Below are positions 33,897 through 43,584 of a stretch of 64,000 bases of DNA, in pieces. A model generated the notes under the pieces. The model worked only from the letters and a program-made list of their open reading frames with translations, had not been told where the DNA came from and did not search any database. Origin of the DNA: GCA-2708415 sp964353185 (GTDB lineage: Bacteria > Pseudomonadota > Alphaproteobacteria > Micavibrionales > Micavibrionaceae). The DNA is taken from positions 1 through 64,000 of the forward strand of contig CAYGUV010000002.1 in NCBI GenBank assembly GCA_964353185.1, written 5' to 3'. Every line of letters begins with the position of its first letter. Within the stretch, counting starts at the first letter, position 1. A program made the position numbers and the translations under genes.

Positions 33897-34795
33897 ATAA
33901 ATAGCAACATTAAACAAATAAGAATGCCCACATCACGATTTGATTTAAATCGTTCAAGGGCATTTTTTGCATCTGCGGTTTCTAATGTATGGAGTTGCCA
34001 ATATAAATATAGTGCCGTTAAAAATAAAAATATATACGCGACAATTCCTGCATTAAGAAATATTAATGCTGCCCATAAGACAAAGACAACCCCTATATAA
34101 AACCCCGTAATCCATCTATTTACATTGGATCCAAATAATCGCGCGGTTGATTTAATGCCTACCAGCGCATCATCCTCTTTATCCTGAAGCGCGTAGATTG
34201 TGTCATAGCCCAAGGTCCAACAGATACCCGCAACATAAAGCAACACAGCAATAAAGCTTAATTCGCCTGTAATCGCGCTGTAGCCCATTAGCACACCAAA
34301 GTTAAATGTGATGCCCAAGAAGGCCTGTGGCCACCATGTAAATCGTTTCATTAAGGGATAAGCAATGACAAGCCCCAAAGAAAAAACACCTAAGAAAATT
34401 GTTAAAGGGTGGAAAAATAATAAGATAAAAAGTCCAATTAATAGTAATGCCAACGTAAAGATAGTAGCGTTTGACGTTGTAACAGCGCCGCTAGCCAAGG
34501 GTCTGGTTTTTGTACGCTCTACTTTGGTATCTAGATCTTTATCCCATAAATCATTAATGACGCATCCCGCGCCGCGCATGATAATCGCACCAACCCAAAA
34601 TAAGCCCAAGGTCATTATAATTTGAAGATCAATACCCGATATGCCTTGCGCCCCTAAAATAATTCCCCACCATGAAGGTAGCAAAAGTAGCCACCATCCA
34701 ATGGGACGATCAAGACGCATTAAAATGGCATAAGGTTGCCACGAAAGCGGTAAATGGCTTATCCAACCTTGTCTCTTGATATCTGTATGGATCAT
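33893..34795 (-). CDS. ubiA: 4-hydroxybenzoate polyprenyltransferase
   Basis: 300 residues, about eight membrane helices. The two Asp-rich prenyl-diphosphate sites are seen: NDLWDKDLD in the second-helix loop and the later DTIYALQDKEDD. LMRLDRPIGWWLLLLPSWW at the N-terminus is typical of UbiA. It attaches the isoprenoid tail to 4-hydroxybenzoate in ubiquinone synthesis at the inner membrane. Divergent from rsmE, with 11 bp between the two start codons. Confidence 0.95.
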   Translation of the reverse strand: MIHTDIKRQGWISHLPLSWQPYAILMRLDRPIGWWLLLLPSWWGIILGAQGISGIDLQIIMTLGLFWVGAIIMRGAGCVINDLWDKDLDTKVERTKTRPLASGAVTTSNATIFTLALLLIGLFILLFFHPLTIFLGVFSLGLVIAYPLMKRFTWWPQAFLGITFNFGVLMGYSAITGELSFIAVLLYVAGICWTLGYDTIYALQDKEDDALVGIKSTARLFGSNVNRWITGFYIGVVFVLWAALIFLNAGIVAYIFLFLTALYLYWQLHTLETADAKNALERFKSNRDVGILICLMLLFI

Positions 34796-34806
34796 GTGAT
34801 TATACT

Positions 34807-35529
34807 ATGGTTATGAGCAATAAAAATTATTTCAAACTTCCTCGCCTTTATAGCGCACAAACACTTAACAAAAAAGCGGATGTTTTGCTAACTGATACAC
34901 AGACCCATTACTTAAAGAACGTAATGCGCCGTAAAGAAGGGGATGGAGTCCGTCTTTTTGATGGAAAAAATGGAGAATGGGTGGGGGAAATCACAGCTCT
35001 TTCAAAAAAAACAATAACGGTTTCTCTCCAGGAAAAAATAAAAGATCAGCCCAATGACAATCGTATTATTCGCCTTGTGTTTTCACCGATTAAGAAAAAC
35101 CGTATGGATTGGATGATTGAAAAAATGGTTGAATTAGGCGTAACCGAATTTACCCCTGTTTTATTTCAAAATACTGAAATACGCAAAATTAACGAAAACC
35201 GTATTCACGCCCAAATTTTTGAAGCAGCGGAACAATGCGAACGCTTTACCATTCCCACAATAAATCCTATGCAAAAATTGGATCATTTTTTAAGAGATGA
35301 TTCATTTGAAGGGAAAAATTACGCATGTTTGGAACGATTTGAAGATGCGCAGCCCTTGCAAAATGATGCAGAAAATAACGTATCTTTTCTAATTGGTCCT
35401 GAAGGGGGCTTTACTGAGGAAGAAAAGAAAATATTATCTAAACATATGCAAGCCATTGATTTGGGTGAAACGATTTTGAGATGCGAAACAGCCGCAATTA
35501 AAGCCCTCGTGCTTCTGACTTCAAAGTAG
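34807..35529 (+). CDS. rsmE: 16S rRNA (uracil-1498-N3)-methyltransferase
   Basis: 240 residues. An N-terminal PUA-like part (RLYSAQT ... HYLKNVMRRKEGD) precedes the SPOUT knot: PIKKNRMDWMIEKMVELGV, LIGPEGGFTEEE, and LGETILRCETAAIKAL forming the SAM-binding knot. It methylates U1498 of 16S rRNA. It starts 11 bp from ubiA and ends with a 9-bp overlap with the convergent MAPEG gene. An in-frame second ATG at 34813 is equally possible; neither has a Shine-Dalgarno site. Confidence 0.95.
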   Translation: MVMSNKNYFKLPRLYSAQTLNKKADVLLTDTQTHYLKNVMRRKEGDGVRLFDGKNGEWVGEITALSKKTITVSLQEKIKDQPNDNRIIRLVFSPIKKNRMDWMIEKMVELGVTEFTPVLFQNTEIRKINENRIHAQIFEAAEQCERFTIPTINPMQKLDHFLRDDSFEGKNYACLERFEDAQPLQNDAENNVSFLIGPEGGFTEEEKKILSKHMQAIDLGETILRCETAAIKALVLLTSK

Positions 35530-35901
35530 GTAATATCCTATATTGTAAAGGGCGGCGATAATAATCACCAAAAAAGTTCCCAAAGTTCCTGCAGCGCGTC
35601 CCAAAGATGCGCCATCTTTCCCCAAAACACCAATAATATGGGCAATCCTAGAAAGAATAAGTACGACCCCTAAAATATGGAGTAAAGTCGCATTGACTTC
35701 GACTACTTCCATAAGAAAAAGTAAAAATAATGCGAAGGGGACATATTCGCCAAAATTACCGTGTACTCTAATGCGTTTTTGCATATCAGGGATATTGTTA
35801 TCGCCTAAGCTAACCTTGTTTTTAAGGCGGCCTTTTATCGTATAACCACTCAGGCCAATGTAAATTAAGGCCAAAATTCCTGCATACAGGGAAATAATCA
35901 T
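35521..35901 (-). CDS. MAPEG-family membrane protein
   Basis: 126 residues with four hydrophobic helices. The MAPEG pattern is visible: QKRIRVHGNFGEYVPFALFLL (helix 2, RxHxNxxE type) and SRIAHIIGVLGK ... RAAGTLGT. The bacterial members of this family are poorly characterised glutathione-related membrane proteins. Single gene, convergent overlap with rsmE. Confidence 0.85.
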   Translation of the reverse strand: MIISLYAGILALIYIGLSGYTIKGRLKNKVSLGDNNIPDMQKRIRVHGNFGEYVPFALFLLFLMEVVEVNATLLHILGVVLILSRIAHIIGVLGKDGASLGRAAGTLGTFLVIIIAALYNIGYYLL

Positions 35902-36029
35902 CAGAAGCTCCAGTTTTTTGTTGTTTTCACTTTAAATTCTAAAATTAAATCTGTAAGTAAGAGGAGAAAAATTTTATACTACGTTCAGAGTTTTAAAATC
36001 ATATTGAATAATCAAGGATAATACCTCTT

Positions 36030-36938
36030 ATGAAAAAAATAAATAGCTTCATACTTTCTATTTTCGCTTTATGTACAATTTCTTTAGATGCATGGGCGCA
36101 AGATGCAGCAGAACAAGCACCAAACTCAGCATTAAATATTGTTTTACCCAAACCAACGCAAATGGGGTTGATGGAAGCCGCAAGCTCACGTATGGAGCGT
36201 ATTACTGATTTTCACAATAATTTATTGATGTGGATTATTACCGCAATTGTTATTTTTGTGATGGGTTTACTTTTTTGGGTTGCGATCCGTTACAATCGTA
36301 AGAAGAACCCAACACCATCTAAAACAACGCATAATGTTTTGATTGAAATCTTATGGACGGCCATCCCTGTCCTTATTTTGATTATTATCGCTATTCCTTC
36401 TTTTAAGATGCTCTATTATTTAGAGCGTGTTGAAGACCCTGAAATGACCGTAAAGGTTACTGGATATCAATGGTATTGGGGATATGAGTATGTTGATCAT
36501 GATAATATCAATTTTTTATCCTATATGATCCCTGAAGATGAAGTTGACCCAGCGAAAAATCAAGTACGCTTGCTTTCAACAGATAACCCTGTTGTCTTGC
36601 CAATTGATACAAATATTCGCTTCATCGTTACGGCTGCTGATGTGCTTCATTCGTTTACCGTACCGCCTTTTGGTTTCAAAAAAGATGCTGTTCCAGGACG
36701 TTTAAACGAAACTTGGGTCAAAATTGATAAACCTGGCATTTATTTTGGTCAATGTTCTGAGATTTGTGGAACAAACCATGCCTATATGCCGATTGAAATT
36801 CACGCTGTCACTAAAGAAGAATTTGAAGAATGGCTTATTACTGCGAAAGAGAAATTTGCCTATAACGCTCATACCGCGCCTATTCACTATGCAATGAATA
36901 CCGCATTAAATAATACTGTAATCGAAGGAGTACGCTAA
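36030..36938 (+). CDS. ctaC: Cytochrome c oxidase subunit II
   Basis: 302 residues: signal peptide (to about 22), two membrane helices (about 67-90 and 110-132), then the periplasmic cupredoxin domain. The CuA site is complete: H in VLHSFTVP, CSEICG, and H/M in NHAYMPIE; the Trp-rich YQWYWGYEY block precedes it. It receives electrons from cytochrome c. AAGGA lies 14 bases before the ATG. It is 2 bases from ctaD, forming a two-gene unit ended by the terminator at 38603. Confidence 0.97.
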   Translation: MKKINSFILSIFALCTISLDAWAQDAAEQAPNSALNIVLPKPTQMGLMEAASSRMERITDFHNNLLMWIITAIVIFVMGLLFWVAIRYNRKKNPTPSKTTHNVLIEILWTAIPVLILIIIAIPSFKMLYYLERVEDPEMTVKVTGYQWYWGYEYVDHDNINFLSYMIPEDEVDPAKNQVRLLSTDNPVVLPIDTNIRFIVTAADVLHSFTVPPFGFKKDAVPGRLNETWVKIDKPGIYFGQCSEICGTNHAYMPIEIHAVTKEEFEEWLITAKEKFAYNAHTAPIHYAMNTALNNTVIEGVR

Positions 36939-36940
36939 AA

Positions 36941-38599
36941 ATGGCTGATCATAAACCTGGATTTTTTGTCAGATGGTTCATGTCTACGAACCACAAGGAC
37001 ATTGGAACACTTTATATTATATTCTCAATCGTTGCTGCGTTAATTGGCGGTTGGTTCTCTATGATGATGCGTCACGAGTTGGGTGACCCAGGCGTACAGC
37101 TGGCTGAAAATGGCCACCAATGGAATGTATGGATTACCGCGCATGGTCTAATTATGGTCTTTTTCGTGGTAATGCCTGGATTGATTGGTGGTTTTGGTAA
37201 CTGGTTTGTGCCGCTGATGATTGGGGCGCCAGATATGGCGTTTCCGCGTTTGAACAATATTTCATTTTGGCTAATTGTTCCTGCTTTCTTATTATTACTT
37301 TTATCAGCTTTTGTTGATGGAGGCCCAGGAACGGGAGCTGGAACGGGTTGGACAATTTATCCGCCTAATTCGGGTATGCAGGGTCATAGTGGGATGTCGG
37401 TTGATCTGGCAATTTTTTCACTTCACTTAGCAGGCGCAAGCTCAATTTTAGGAGCGGCTAATTTTATTACAACTATCTTTAATATGCGTGTCCCTGGCAT
37501 GACATTGCACAAAATGCCTTTGTTTGTATGGGCTATGTTAGTAACAGCTTTCTTGCTTGTTCTGTCCCTTCCTGTATTGGGGGGTGCCATCACAATGCTT
37601 TTGACTGACCGTAACTTTGGGACAAGCTTTTTTGATCCTGCAGGCGGTGGTGACCCTATATTGTTCCAGCATTTATTCTGGTTCTTTGGTCATCCGGAAG
37701 TGTACATCATGATTTTGCCTGCCTTTGGGATTGTGTCGCATATTGTTTCTACCTTCTCTAAAAAACCAATTTTTGGTTATTTAGGAATGGTCTATGCGAT
37801 GATTGCGATTGGATTTGTTGGCTTTATCGTTTGGGCGCATCACATGTATACCTCAGGTATTGCGGTAAACACGCAAGCTTACTTTACAGCCGCAACACTA
37901 ATCATTGCAGTACCAACGGGGATTAAAATTTTCTCATGGATTGCGACGATGTGGGGCGGATCTATCCGCTTTGCAACGCCAATGTTATGGGCGATTGGTT
38001 TTATCTTCTTATTCACCGTTGGTGGGGTTACAGGCGTTGTATTAGCCAATGCGGGTATGGATACAAGTTTGCATGACACATATTACGTTGTTGCACATTT
38101 CCATTACGTCTTATCATTGGGCGCAGTATTTGCATTATTTGCTGGATATTATTACTGGATTGGTAAAATCTCAGGCCGTCAATATCCTGAGCTTTTTGGT
38201 AAAATACATTTTTTTGTGACATTTATTGGCGTAAACCTTGTGTTCTTCCCACAACATTTTGCAGGTCTTCAAGGTATGCCGCGTCGTTATGTAGATTATC
38301 CTGGGCCAATTCCGCCAGAAGAATTACAAGGCATATTTGTAAACCCCGTGACAAAGATTCAATGGATCATTTCGCAAGATTATGGGATGCATTTGTGGAA
38401 TTACCTATCGACGATGGGCGCTTACTTAACAGGCTTTAGCGTTTTGATGTTCTTGGTTCTGGCGCTATACACTGCATTCTTTGGCCGTAAAGTAGGGGCA
38501 AATTACTGGGATGTTGAGCCACAAGTGATGACATTGGAATGGACATTATCGTCCCCTCCTCCGTTCCACCAATTTGAAATTCAACCAAAAATGAAATAA
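36941..38599 (+). CDS. ctaD: Cytochrome c oxidase subunit I (aa3-type, A1 class)
   Basis: 552 residues with twelve helices. Heme ligand His in TAHGLIMVF, the CuB-Tyr block GHPEVYIMILP (type A1 signature), HH in WAHHMYTSG and the heme pair HFHYVLS are all present. A proton-path stretch with the expected Asn/Asp pattern lies at NISFWLIVP and LTDRNFGTSFFDP. Reduces oxygen to water with proton pumping. Stop is followed by a strong terminator, so ctaB-ctaG-ctaE are transcribed separately. Confidence 0.98.
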   Translation: MADHKPGFFVRWFMSTNHKDIGTLYIIFSIVAALIGGWFSMMMRHELGDPGVQLAENGHQWNVWITAHGLIMVFFVVMPGLIGGFGNWFVPLMIGAPDMAFPRLNNISFWLIVPAFLLLLLSAFVDGGPGTGAGTGWTIYPPNSGMQGHSGMSVDLAIFSLHLAGASSILGAANFITTIFNMRVPGMTLHKMPLFVWAMLVTAFLLVLSLPVLGGAITMLLTDRNFGTSFFDPAGGGDPILFQHLFWFFGHPEVYIMILPAFGIVSHIVSTFSKKPIFGYLGMVYAMIAIGFVGFIVWAHHMYTSGIAVNTQAYFTAATLIIAVPTGIKIFSWIATMWGGSIRFATPMLWAIGFIFLFTVGGVTGVVLANAGMDTSLHDTYYVVAHFHYVLSLGAVFALFAGYYYWIGKISGRQYPELFGKIHFFVTFIGVNLVFFPQHFAGLQGMPRRYVDYPGPIPPEELQGIFVNPVTKIQWIISQDYGMHLWNYLSTMGAYLTGFSVLMFLVLALYTAFFGRKVGANYWDVEPQVMTLEWTLSSPPPFHQFEIQPKMK

Positions 38600-38602
38600 T
38601 TT

Positions 38603-38634
38603 AAAAGCCCTCAAAATCTGAGGGCTTTTTTCTT
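38603..38634 (+). terminator. Intrinsic terminator after ctaD
   Basis: AGCCCTC 38606-38612 / GAGGGCT 38620-38626 with a 7-nt loop followed by TTTTTT. Confidence 0.85.
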
Positions 38635-38682
38635 GTCTTTATTTGCTTGCGCGGGCGCGTGAAAACTGTTTCTCTAATCATC

Positions 38683-40215
38683 ATGACCCAAAATATTGTA
38701 CAAAAATTATTCGATGAAGTCCCCAAGGCACGGGACGTCGTTTATCAAGTTGGAAACCCCACACCATTACAAGCCATAAAACTTAATGGGGAAGAATTTG
38801 AGCTGTTTATCAAACGCGAAGATTTAGGCCCCATAAATGCGTATAAATGGCGCGGTGGGTATAATGCAGTTTTTAACCATCATAAAAATACAGGATGCGA
38901 TACAATAGTAGCCGCCAGTGCAGGTAACCACGCACAAGGCGTTGCGTTAGCCGCGCGCAAACTTAAAATCCAAGCCAAAATTTTTATGCCTTTGGCCGCC
39001 CCAATTATGAAACAAAAAGCTGTCAAACATCATGGCGGTGAATATGTCGAATTAATTTTAACAGGTGACACCTATAACGAAGCGGGTGAAGCCGCAAAAC
39101 AATATGTGAAAGAACATGGCTACACATATATCCATCCGTTTGATGACGTATATACCATGGCAGGACAAGCCATGATTGCTGATGAAATTATTCGTGACGC
39201 TGAAGTGCCATTTGATTATTGTTTTTTACAAATCGGCGGCGGCGGTATGGCGGGCGCAACAGCAGCCATGCTGAAACGTCAATGGCCAAATATTCGCATT
39301 ATTGGCGTGGAAGGCGTCAATCAAGCATCAATGAAGGCATCTGTCGAGGCGGGGAAGCCTATCACCTTGGATAAAGTCGATACATTTTGCGATGGTACAG
39401 CCGTTACACGCCCTGGTGATTTGACCTTCGAAGTATGCCGTCAGTTTATTGATGAGTTTGTGACCGTTACTAATAGTGATGTATCCGCAGCCATGCGTCA
39501 ATTATGGGAGTCTATTCGTCTTATCCCTGAACCTTCGGGCGCAATGGGGATTGCAGGCATTACACAATATGCAAAAAACCATAAAGACGGCTTGAAAGGG
39601 AAAAAAGTATTGGGCATTATTTGTGGTGCAAATATGGATTTTTCTAAGCTTGCATCTATTTCCCAAAAATCATCTGCCACAGGCGATAAACGTCGGTATT
39701 ATCGGATAGAAATGCCTGAAGGCAAAGGGTCTTTGCTTAAAATCTTAGAAGCGCATTTTAAAAATTTGAACGTTTCAGAATTTATGTATGGTAAAATATC
39801 AGATGATAGCGCGTGGCAAACAATCGCAATAGATGCCAAACCTGATGGTTTCAAAGCGTTAGAGCATAGCTTATCCAAAGCGGGGCATAATTTTAAAGAT
39901 GTCAGTGGCAGTTCTGATATTAAGTACCGATTAATTAATTATAATCCCGCCACCTTTAAAACCCCTTTATTCATGAATGTAGAATTTCCTGAGCGTAAAG
40001 GAGCCTTGCGTGATTTCTTAAGGGCTATTTCTGATAGTGCGAGTATTTGTTATTTTAATTATGCCTATTCAGGGGAAATTATAGGACGCGCACTTATGGG
40101 GTTTGAATTTGAAGATACAGAGCAAAAAAATACGTTTTTAGAGGCTATTAAAACGACCAACACGAAATGCTTACCGATTGACGAAGATACTGAAAATCGT
40201 ATTTTAAAACACTAA
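38683..40215 (+). CDS. ilvA: Threonine ammonia-lyase, biosynthetic type
   Basis: 510 residues from the ATG at 38683; the in-frame TTG at 38647 lies against the terminator and is unlikely. PLP domain: NAYKWRGGYNAV (PLP Lys), ASAGNHAQGVALAA, QIGGGGMAGATAA. C-terminal two ACT-like regulatory segments (about 340-510), which give feedback control by isoleucine/valine in the long biosynthetic form. It makes 2-oxobutanoate for isoleucine. Its place between ctaD and ctaB is unusual and probably reflects a simple insertion in the cox locus. Confidence 0.93.
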   Translation: MTQNIVQKLFDEVPKARDVVYQVGNPTPLQAIKLNGEEFELFIKREDLGPINAYKWRGGYNAVFNHHKNTGCDTIVAASAGNHAQGVALAARKLKIQAKIFMPLAAPIMKQKAVKHHGGEYVELILTGDTYNEAGEAAKQYVKEHGYTYIHPFDDVYTMAGQAMIADEIIRDAEVPFDYCFLQIGGGGMAGATAAMLKRQWPNIRIIGVEGVNQASMKASVEAGKPITLDKVDTFCDGTAVTRPGDLTFEVCRQFIDEFVTVTNSDVSAAMRQLWESIRLIPEPSGAMGIAGITQYAKNHKDGLKGKKVLGIICGANMDFSKLASISQKSSATGDKRRYYRIEMPEGKGSLLKILEAHFKNLNVSEFMYGKISDDSAWQTIAIDAKPDGFKALEHSLSKAGHNFKDVSGSSDIKYRLINYNPATFKTPLFMNVEFPERKGALRDFLRAISDSASICYFNYAYSGEIIGRALMGFEFEDTEQKNTFLEAIKTTNTKCLPIDEDTENRILKH

Positions 40216-40277
40216 ATCCGTTCAGATAAAAACGCTTATTTATTGCCCCTCACACCGCCCTATGCTACATAATTGAT

Positions 40278-41180
40278 ATGAGCAATCAAACGCATAATAA
40301 GACACATGATATGACTGATGCATCAGTATCAGATTATTTTTCATTGCTAAAACCTAAGGTGATGAGCCTTGTTATTTTTAGCGGTTTTGCGGGGCTTTTG
40401 GTGGCCCCAAATGCGCTTGAAATGCACCCACTTTTGATTTGTGTTGCTATGCTAGCTTTGGCAATTAATGCGGGAGCAGCCGGAGCCATCAACATGTGGT
40501 ATGACCGTGATATTGACGCCATCATGAATAGAACCAAAGAACGTGCCCTTCCTAAATTTAAGATTAATCCTGACGAAGCACTTAGCTTTGGTATCGTCCT
40601 CTCTGTTCTCTCCGTCATGATGATGGGAATAGCGCTTAATTGGGTTGCCGCTGGTATATTAGCGTTTGCAAATTTCTTTTACGTTGTGATTTATACGATT
40701 TACCTGAAACGATCTACGCCACAAAATATTGTTATTGGCGGCGCAGCGGGTGCGTTCCCTCCTATGGTCGGCTGGGCGGCGGTTTCAGGCGATATTACGC
40801 TTATCTCTATTTCATTATTTGCGATTATTTTCTTTTGGACGCCGCCACATTTTTGGGCATTAGCCTTATTTATGAGCGATGATTATAAACGCGCAAAAAT
40901 CCCAATGATGCCCGCTACGCATGGTGAGCGTCATACCAAAATTCAAATGCTTATTTACACATTGATCCTCTTCCCTATTTCTATCAGCCCTTATTTTCTA
41001 GGCTTATCAGGAATTACATATTTGATGGCATCAAGCTTATTGTCTTTATTTTTCATTTTTACAGCTGTCAAAACATTAAAGGACAGCACGTATAAAAGTG
41101 CCAAGCTTATGTTTGGTTTTTCCGTTTTTTACTTATTCGCGATATTTCTTGCGCTGATAATCGATAAATTATTTTTATAA
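40278..41180 (+). CDS. ctaB: Protoheme IX farnesyltransferase
   Basis: 300 residues, eight to nine membrane helices, with the UbiA-family Asp sites NMWYDRDIDAIMNRT and the later DDYKRAKIPMMP. It converts heme B to heme O, the precursor of heme A for the aa3 oxidase encoded next to it. The ATG at 40278 starts a hydrophilic N-terminus of about 20 residues; a second ATG at 40311 is possible. First gene of the assembly cluster that runs to surf1. Confidence 0.95.
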   Translation: MSNQTHNKTHDMTDASVSDYFSLLKPKVMSLVIFSGFAGLLVAPNALEMHPLLICVAMLALAINAGAAGAINMWYDRDIDAIMNRTKERALPKFKINPDEALSFGIVLSVLSVMMMGIALNWVAAGILAFANFFYVVIYTIYLKRSTPQNIVIGGAAGAFPPMVGWAAVSGDITLISISLFAIIFFWTPPHFWALALFMSDDYKRAKIPMMPATHGERHTKIQMLIYTLILFPISISPYFLGLSGITYLMASSLLSLFFIFTAVKTLKDSTYKSAKLMFGFSVFYLFAIFLALIIDKLFL

Positions 41181-41198
41181 TCAAAAAGGACCATAACC

Positions 41199-41303
41199 AT
41201 GGATAATAAAAAGAAAAAAAACCTCACGATGCTTGGTATTATATTTGCGGCGGTCGTTCTAATTTGGGCGATCACAATGATTAAAATTGGAAATATGAGT
41301 TAA
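41199..41303 (+). CDS. Small one-TM protein of the cox assembly cluster (CoxF-like position)
   Basis: 34 residues: MDNKKKKN, then one hydrophobic helix and a short tail NMS. AAAAGGA stands 8 bases before the ATG, a clear ribosome site. Tiny membrane proteins at this point between ctaB and ctaG are known in alphaproteobacterial cox operons. Likely an assembly aid; inferred from position. Confidence 0.65.
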   Translation: MDNKKKKNLTMLGIIFAAVVLIWAITMIKIGNMS

Positions 41304-41306
41304 TAT

Positions 41307-42077
41307 ATGACCTACCCCATCTATACTCCTAAAATTGTATTTATAACGGGCGCGACTGGTGGATTTGGCGTTGCTATGGCTAAACGTTTTGCTGCGATAG
41401 GATCCAAAATTATTTTACATGGACGTAATCAGGAAAAACTGAATAAATTAGCCGCTGATCTCGACACTGAAACACACATAGTATGTTTTGACATCACTAA
41501 AAAAGACGAAATCCTGAACGGAATTGATGCGATACCCGCAAATTTTAAAAATATTGATCTATTAATAAACAATGCGGGCGGGGCACTTGGTCTTGATAAA
41601 TTTCAAGATGCCGCCCTTGAAGATCTTGAAAATATGATTGCAATGAACAACACATCCCTTATACAAATCACCCACAAAGTGATGGACCTTATGACTACAA
41701 ACAAAAAAGGTCACGTGATTAATATTGGCTCTATTGCTGGAAATTGGCCGTATCCTGGCGGGCATGTTTATTGCGCTGTAAAGGCATTCGTAAAACAATT
41801 CTCTCTTGCTGTACGTGCCGATTTAGAAGGCACCAATATTCGTGTATCTAATATCGAGCCTGGTATGGCCGCCACAGATTTCTCACTTAATCGTTTTAAA
41901 GGAGACAAAGAAAAAGCAGATGCGGTTTACGCAAATACCGCGCCTTTAACTGCCGAAGATATTGCAGAAACTGTCCTTTGGACAGCGTGCCTTCCACCGC
42001 ATGTAAACATCAATACGCTTGAATTAATGCCAACCAAACAAAGCTTTAGCGCATTTGCGATTGAGCGAGACACATAA
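41307..42077 (+). CDS. Short-chain dehydrogenase/reductase (YdfG-like)
   Basis: 256 residues with a classical SDR layout: TGATGGFG cofactor loop (about 15-22), NNAG (about 88-91), Ser in INIGSIAG and the catalytic Y-x-x-x-K as YCAVK, then the IEPGMAATDF loop. This resembles NADP-dependent 3-hydroxy-acid dehydrogenases such as YdfG. It is 3 bp after the small membrane ORF and 3 bp before ctaG, so it is co-transcribed with oxidase assembly genes, although no link to the oxidase is known. Substrate uncertain. Confidence 0.85.
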   Translation: MTYPIYTPKIVFITGATGGFGVAMAKRFAAIGSKIILHGRNQEKLNKLAADLDTETHIVCFDITKKDEILNGIDAIPANFKNIDLLINNAGGALGLDKFQDAALEDLENMIAMNNTSLIQITHKVMDLMTTNKKGHVINIGSIAGNWPYPGGHVYCAVKAFVKQFSLAVRADLEGTNIRVSNIEPGMAATDFSLNRFKGDKEKADAVYANTAPLTAEDIAETVLWTACLPPHVNINTLELMPTKQSFSAFAIERDT

Positions 42078-42080
42078 GAA

Positions 42081-42653
42081 ATGGATAAAAATACTAAAAC
42101 ATTATTGGCCATACTTACAATTGTCTTTGGCATGATTGGTTTGGCTTTTGCATCAGTACCGCTTTATGACATATTTTGTCGCGTCACCGGCTTTGGCGGA
42201 ACAACACAAGTTTCTCAATCTGCGCCAGCAGCAGAAGAGATCCTTGATCGTAAAATGACCGTTTATTTTAATACGGATACAAACCAAAACCTTAATTGGG
42301 ATTTTACAGCCGAAGAAACAAAACTGATCATGAATGTTGGCGAGCAAAAGCTAATTAACTTCCTCGCCCAAAATAAAGAAGCAGCGCCCGTTGCCGGAAC
42401 AGCCGTTTATAATGTAACCCCCGCCAAAGCAGGAAAATATTTTCATAAGACACAATGTTTTTGTTTTGATCATCAGCTATTAACCCCAAATCAAAAAATG
42501 AATATGCCTGTTGTATTTTATATTGATCCATCAATTGCCGATGATCCAAACATGAATGATGTTAAAACTATTACATTGTCTTATAATTTCTTTAAAGCAG
42601 ACTCCAAAGCCCTTGAAGAGGCGATGGAAGCGTTTTACAATAGCGAAGAATAA
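42081..42653 (+). CDS. ctaG: Cytochrome c oxidase assembly protein CtaG (Cox11), CuB chaperone
   Basis: 190 residues. One N-terminal membrane anchor (about 7-28) with VPLYDIFCRVTGFGG directly after it, then a periplasmic Ig-like domain with the copper-binding CFCF site (HKTQCFCFDHQ) and FYIDPSIADDP. It delivers copper to CuB of subunit I. Its gene is 3 bp from the upstream SDR and 46 bp before ctaE. Confidence 0.96.
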   Translation: MDKNTKTLLAILTIVFGMIGLAFASVPLYDIFCRVTGFGGTTQVSQSAPAAEEILDRKMTVYFNTDTNQNLNWDFTAEETKLIMNVGEQKLINFLAQNKEAAPVAGTAVYNVTPAKAGKYFHKTQCFCFDHQLLTPNQKMNMPVVFYIDPSIADDPNMNDVKTITLSYNFFKADSKALEEAMEAFYNSEE

Positions 42654-42699
42654 AGGTATAAATACCACCGCAATAATTAATCTTTTTTAGGAAAATAAT

Positions 42700-43578
42700 A
42701 TGTCATCGAACCCTGAATACGGCACTACAGGCAAACCGCACCCTTACCATATTGTCCGCCCAAGTATTTGGCCGCTTTTATCCTCATTTGCAGGGATGCT
42801 ATTGGCTATCGGAGCAGTGCTTTACATGCATGATGTCAAAATTGGGACATTTTCCCTTGGTTGGCCAGGCTTGATAGCAGGTTTTGTTGCCGTTGCAGCC
42901 TGTATGTTTTTTTGGTGGAAAGACATTATTTTTGAAGCATTTGTTGAAAAAATCCACACCCCTATCGCACAAATTGGTTTGCGTTACGGTATGCTTTTAT
43001 TCATTGCTTCTGAGGTTATGTTTTTCGTGGCGTTCTTTTGGGCGTTTTTTGATGCCAGTCTTTACGCCGACCAAGAAAACCTTGTTGGCCGTTTAGAATA
43101 TACCGCAGGCCAGTGGCCGCCGCCACAAATTGAGGTGATCCCTGCGTTTGATCTGCCGCTGATGATGACAATGATTTTGCTTTTATCAGGTTGTACCGTT
43201 ACATGGGCGCACCATGCCATCATGGAAGGACATCAAAAAGAATTTATTAAAGCATTAGGAATTACAGTAGGCTTGGGATTTTTCTTCCTCTGCTTCCAAG
43301 TGTATGAATACAACCACGCAACCTTTGGCTTTACTGAAGGGGTGTATGCGTCAACATTTTATATGGCGACTGGTTTTCACGGTTTCCATGTTTTTGTTGG
43401 AACGGTCTTCTTACTTGTATGTTATTTACGGGCGCGCAAAGGACACTTTACCAAAGAAAGTCATTTTGGTTTTGAAGCCGCGGCATGGTACTGGCACTTT
43501 GTCGATGTTGTCTGGCTATTTCTCTTTGTTGCTGTTTACTGGTGGGGCAGCTTAGGTGCAGAACATGCTGGGCATTAA
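42700..43578 (+). CDS. ctaE: Cytochrome c oxidase subunit III
   Basis: 292 residues, seven helices. Family blocks: HPYHIVRPSIWPL at the N-terminus, GMLLFIASEVMFFVAFFWAFF, and the end YWHFVDVVWLFLFVAVYWWG. Supports proton uptake and stability of the oxidase core. GGA and A-rich sequence precede the ATG. It is followed 6 bp later by a DUF983 gene that starts with TTG. Confidence 0.97.
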   Translation: MSSNPEYGTTGKPHPYHIVRPSIWPLLSSFAGMLLAIGAVLYMHDVKIGTFSLGWPGLIAGFVAVAACMFFWWKDIIFEAFVEKIHTPIAQIGLRYGMLLFIASEVMFFVAFFWAFFDASLYADQENLVGRLEYTAGQWPPPQIEVIPAFDLPLMMTMILLLSGCTVTWAHHAIMEGHQKEFIKALGITVGLGFFFLCFQVYEYNHATFGFTEGVYASTFYMATGFHGFHVFVGTVFLLVCYLRARKGHFTKESHFGFEAAAWYWHFVDVVWLFLFVAVYWWGSLGAEHAGH

Positions 43579-43584
43579 ACGCAG

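Noticed and set aside
34365..34625. Plus-strand ORF inside ubiA
   Set aside because: It is antisense to a well-recognised membrane protein and has no motif.
38647..38682. Upstream TTG start of ilvA
   Set aside because: It begins only 13 bases after the ctaD terminator and adds non-homologous residues; the ATG at 38683 gives the normal IlvA start.
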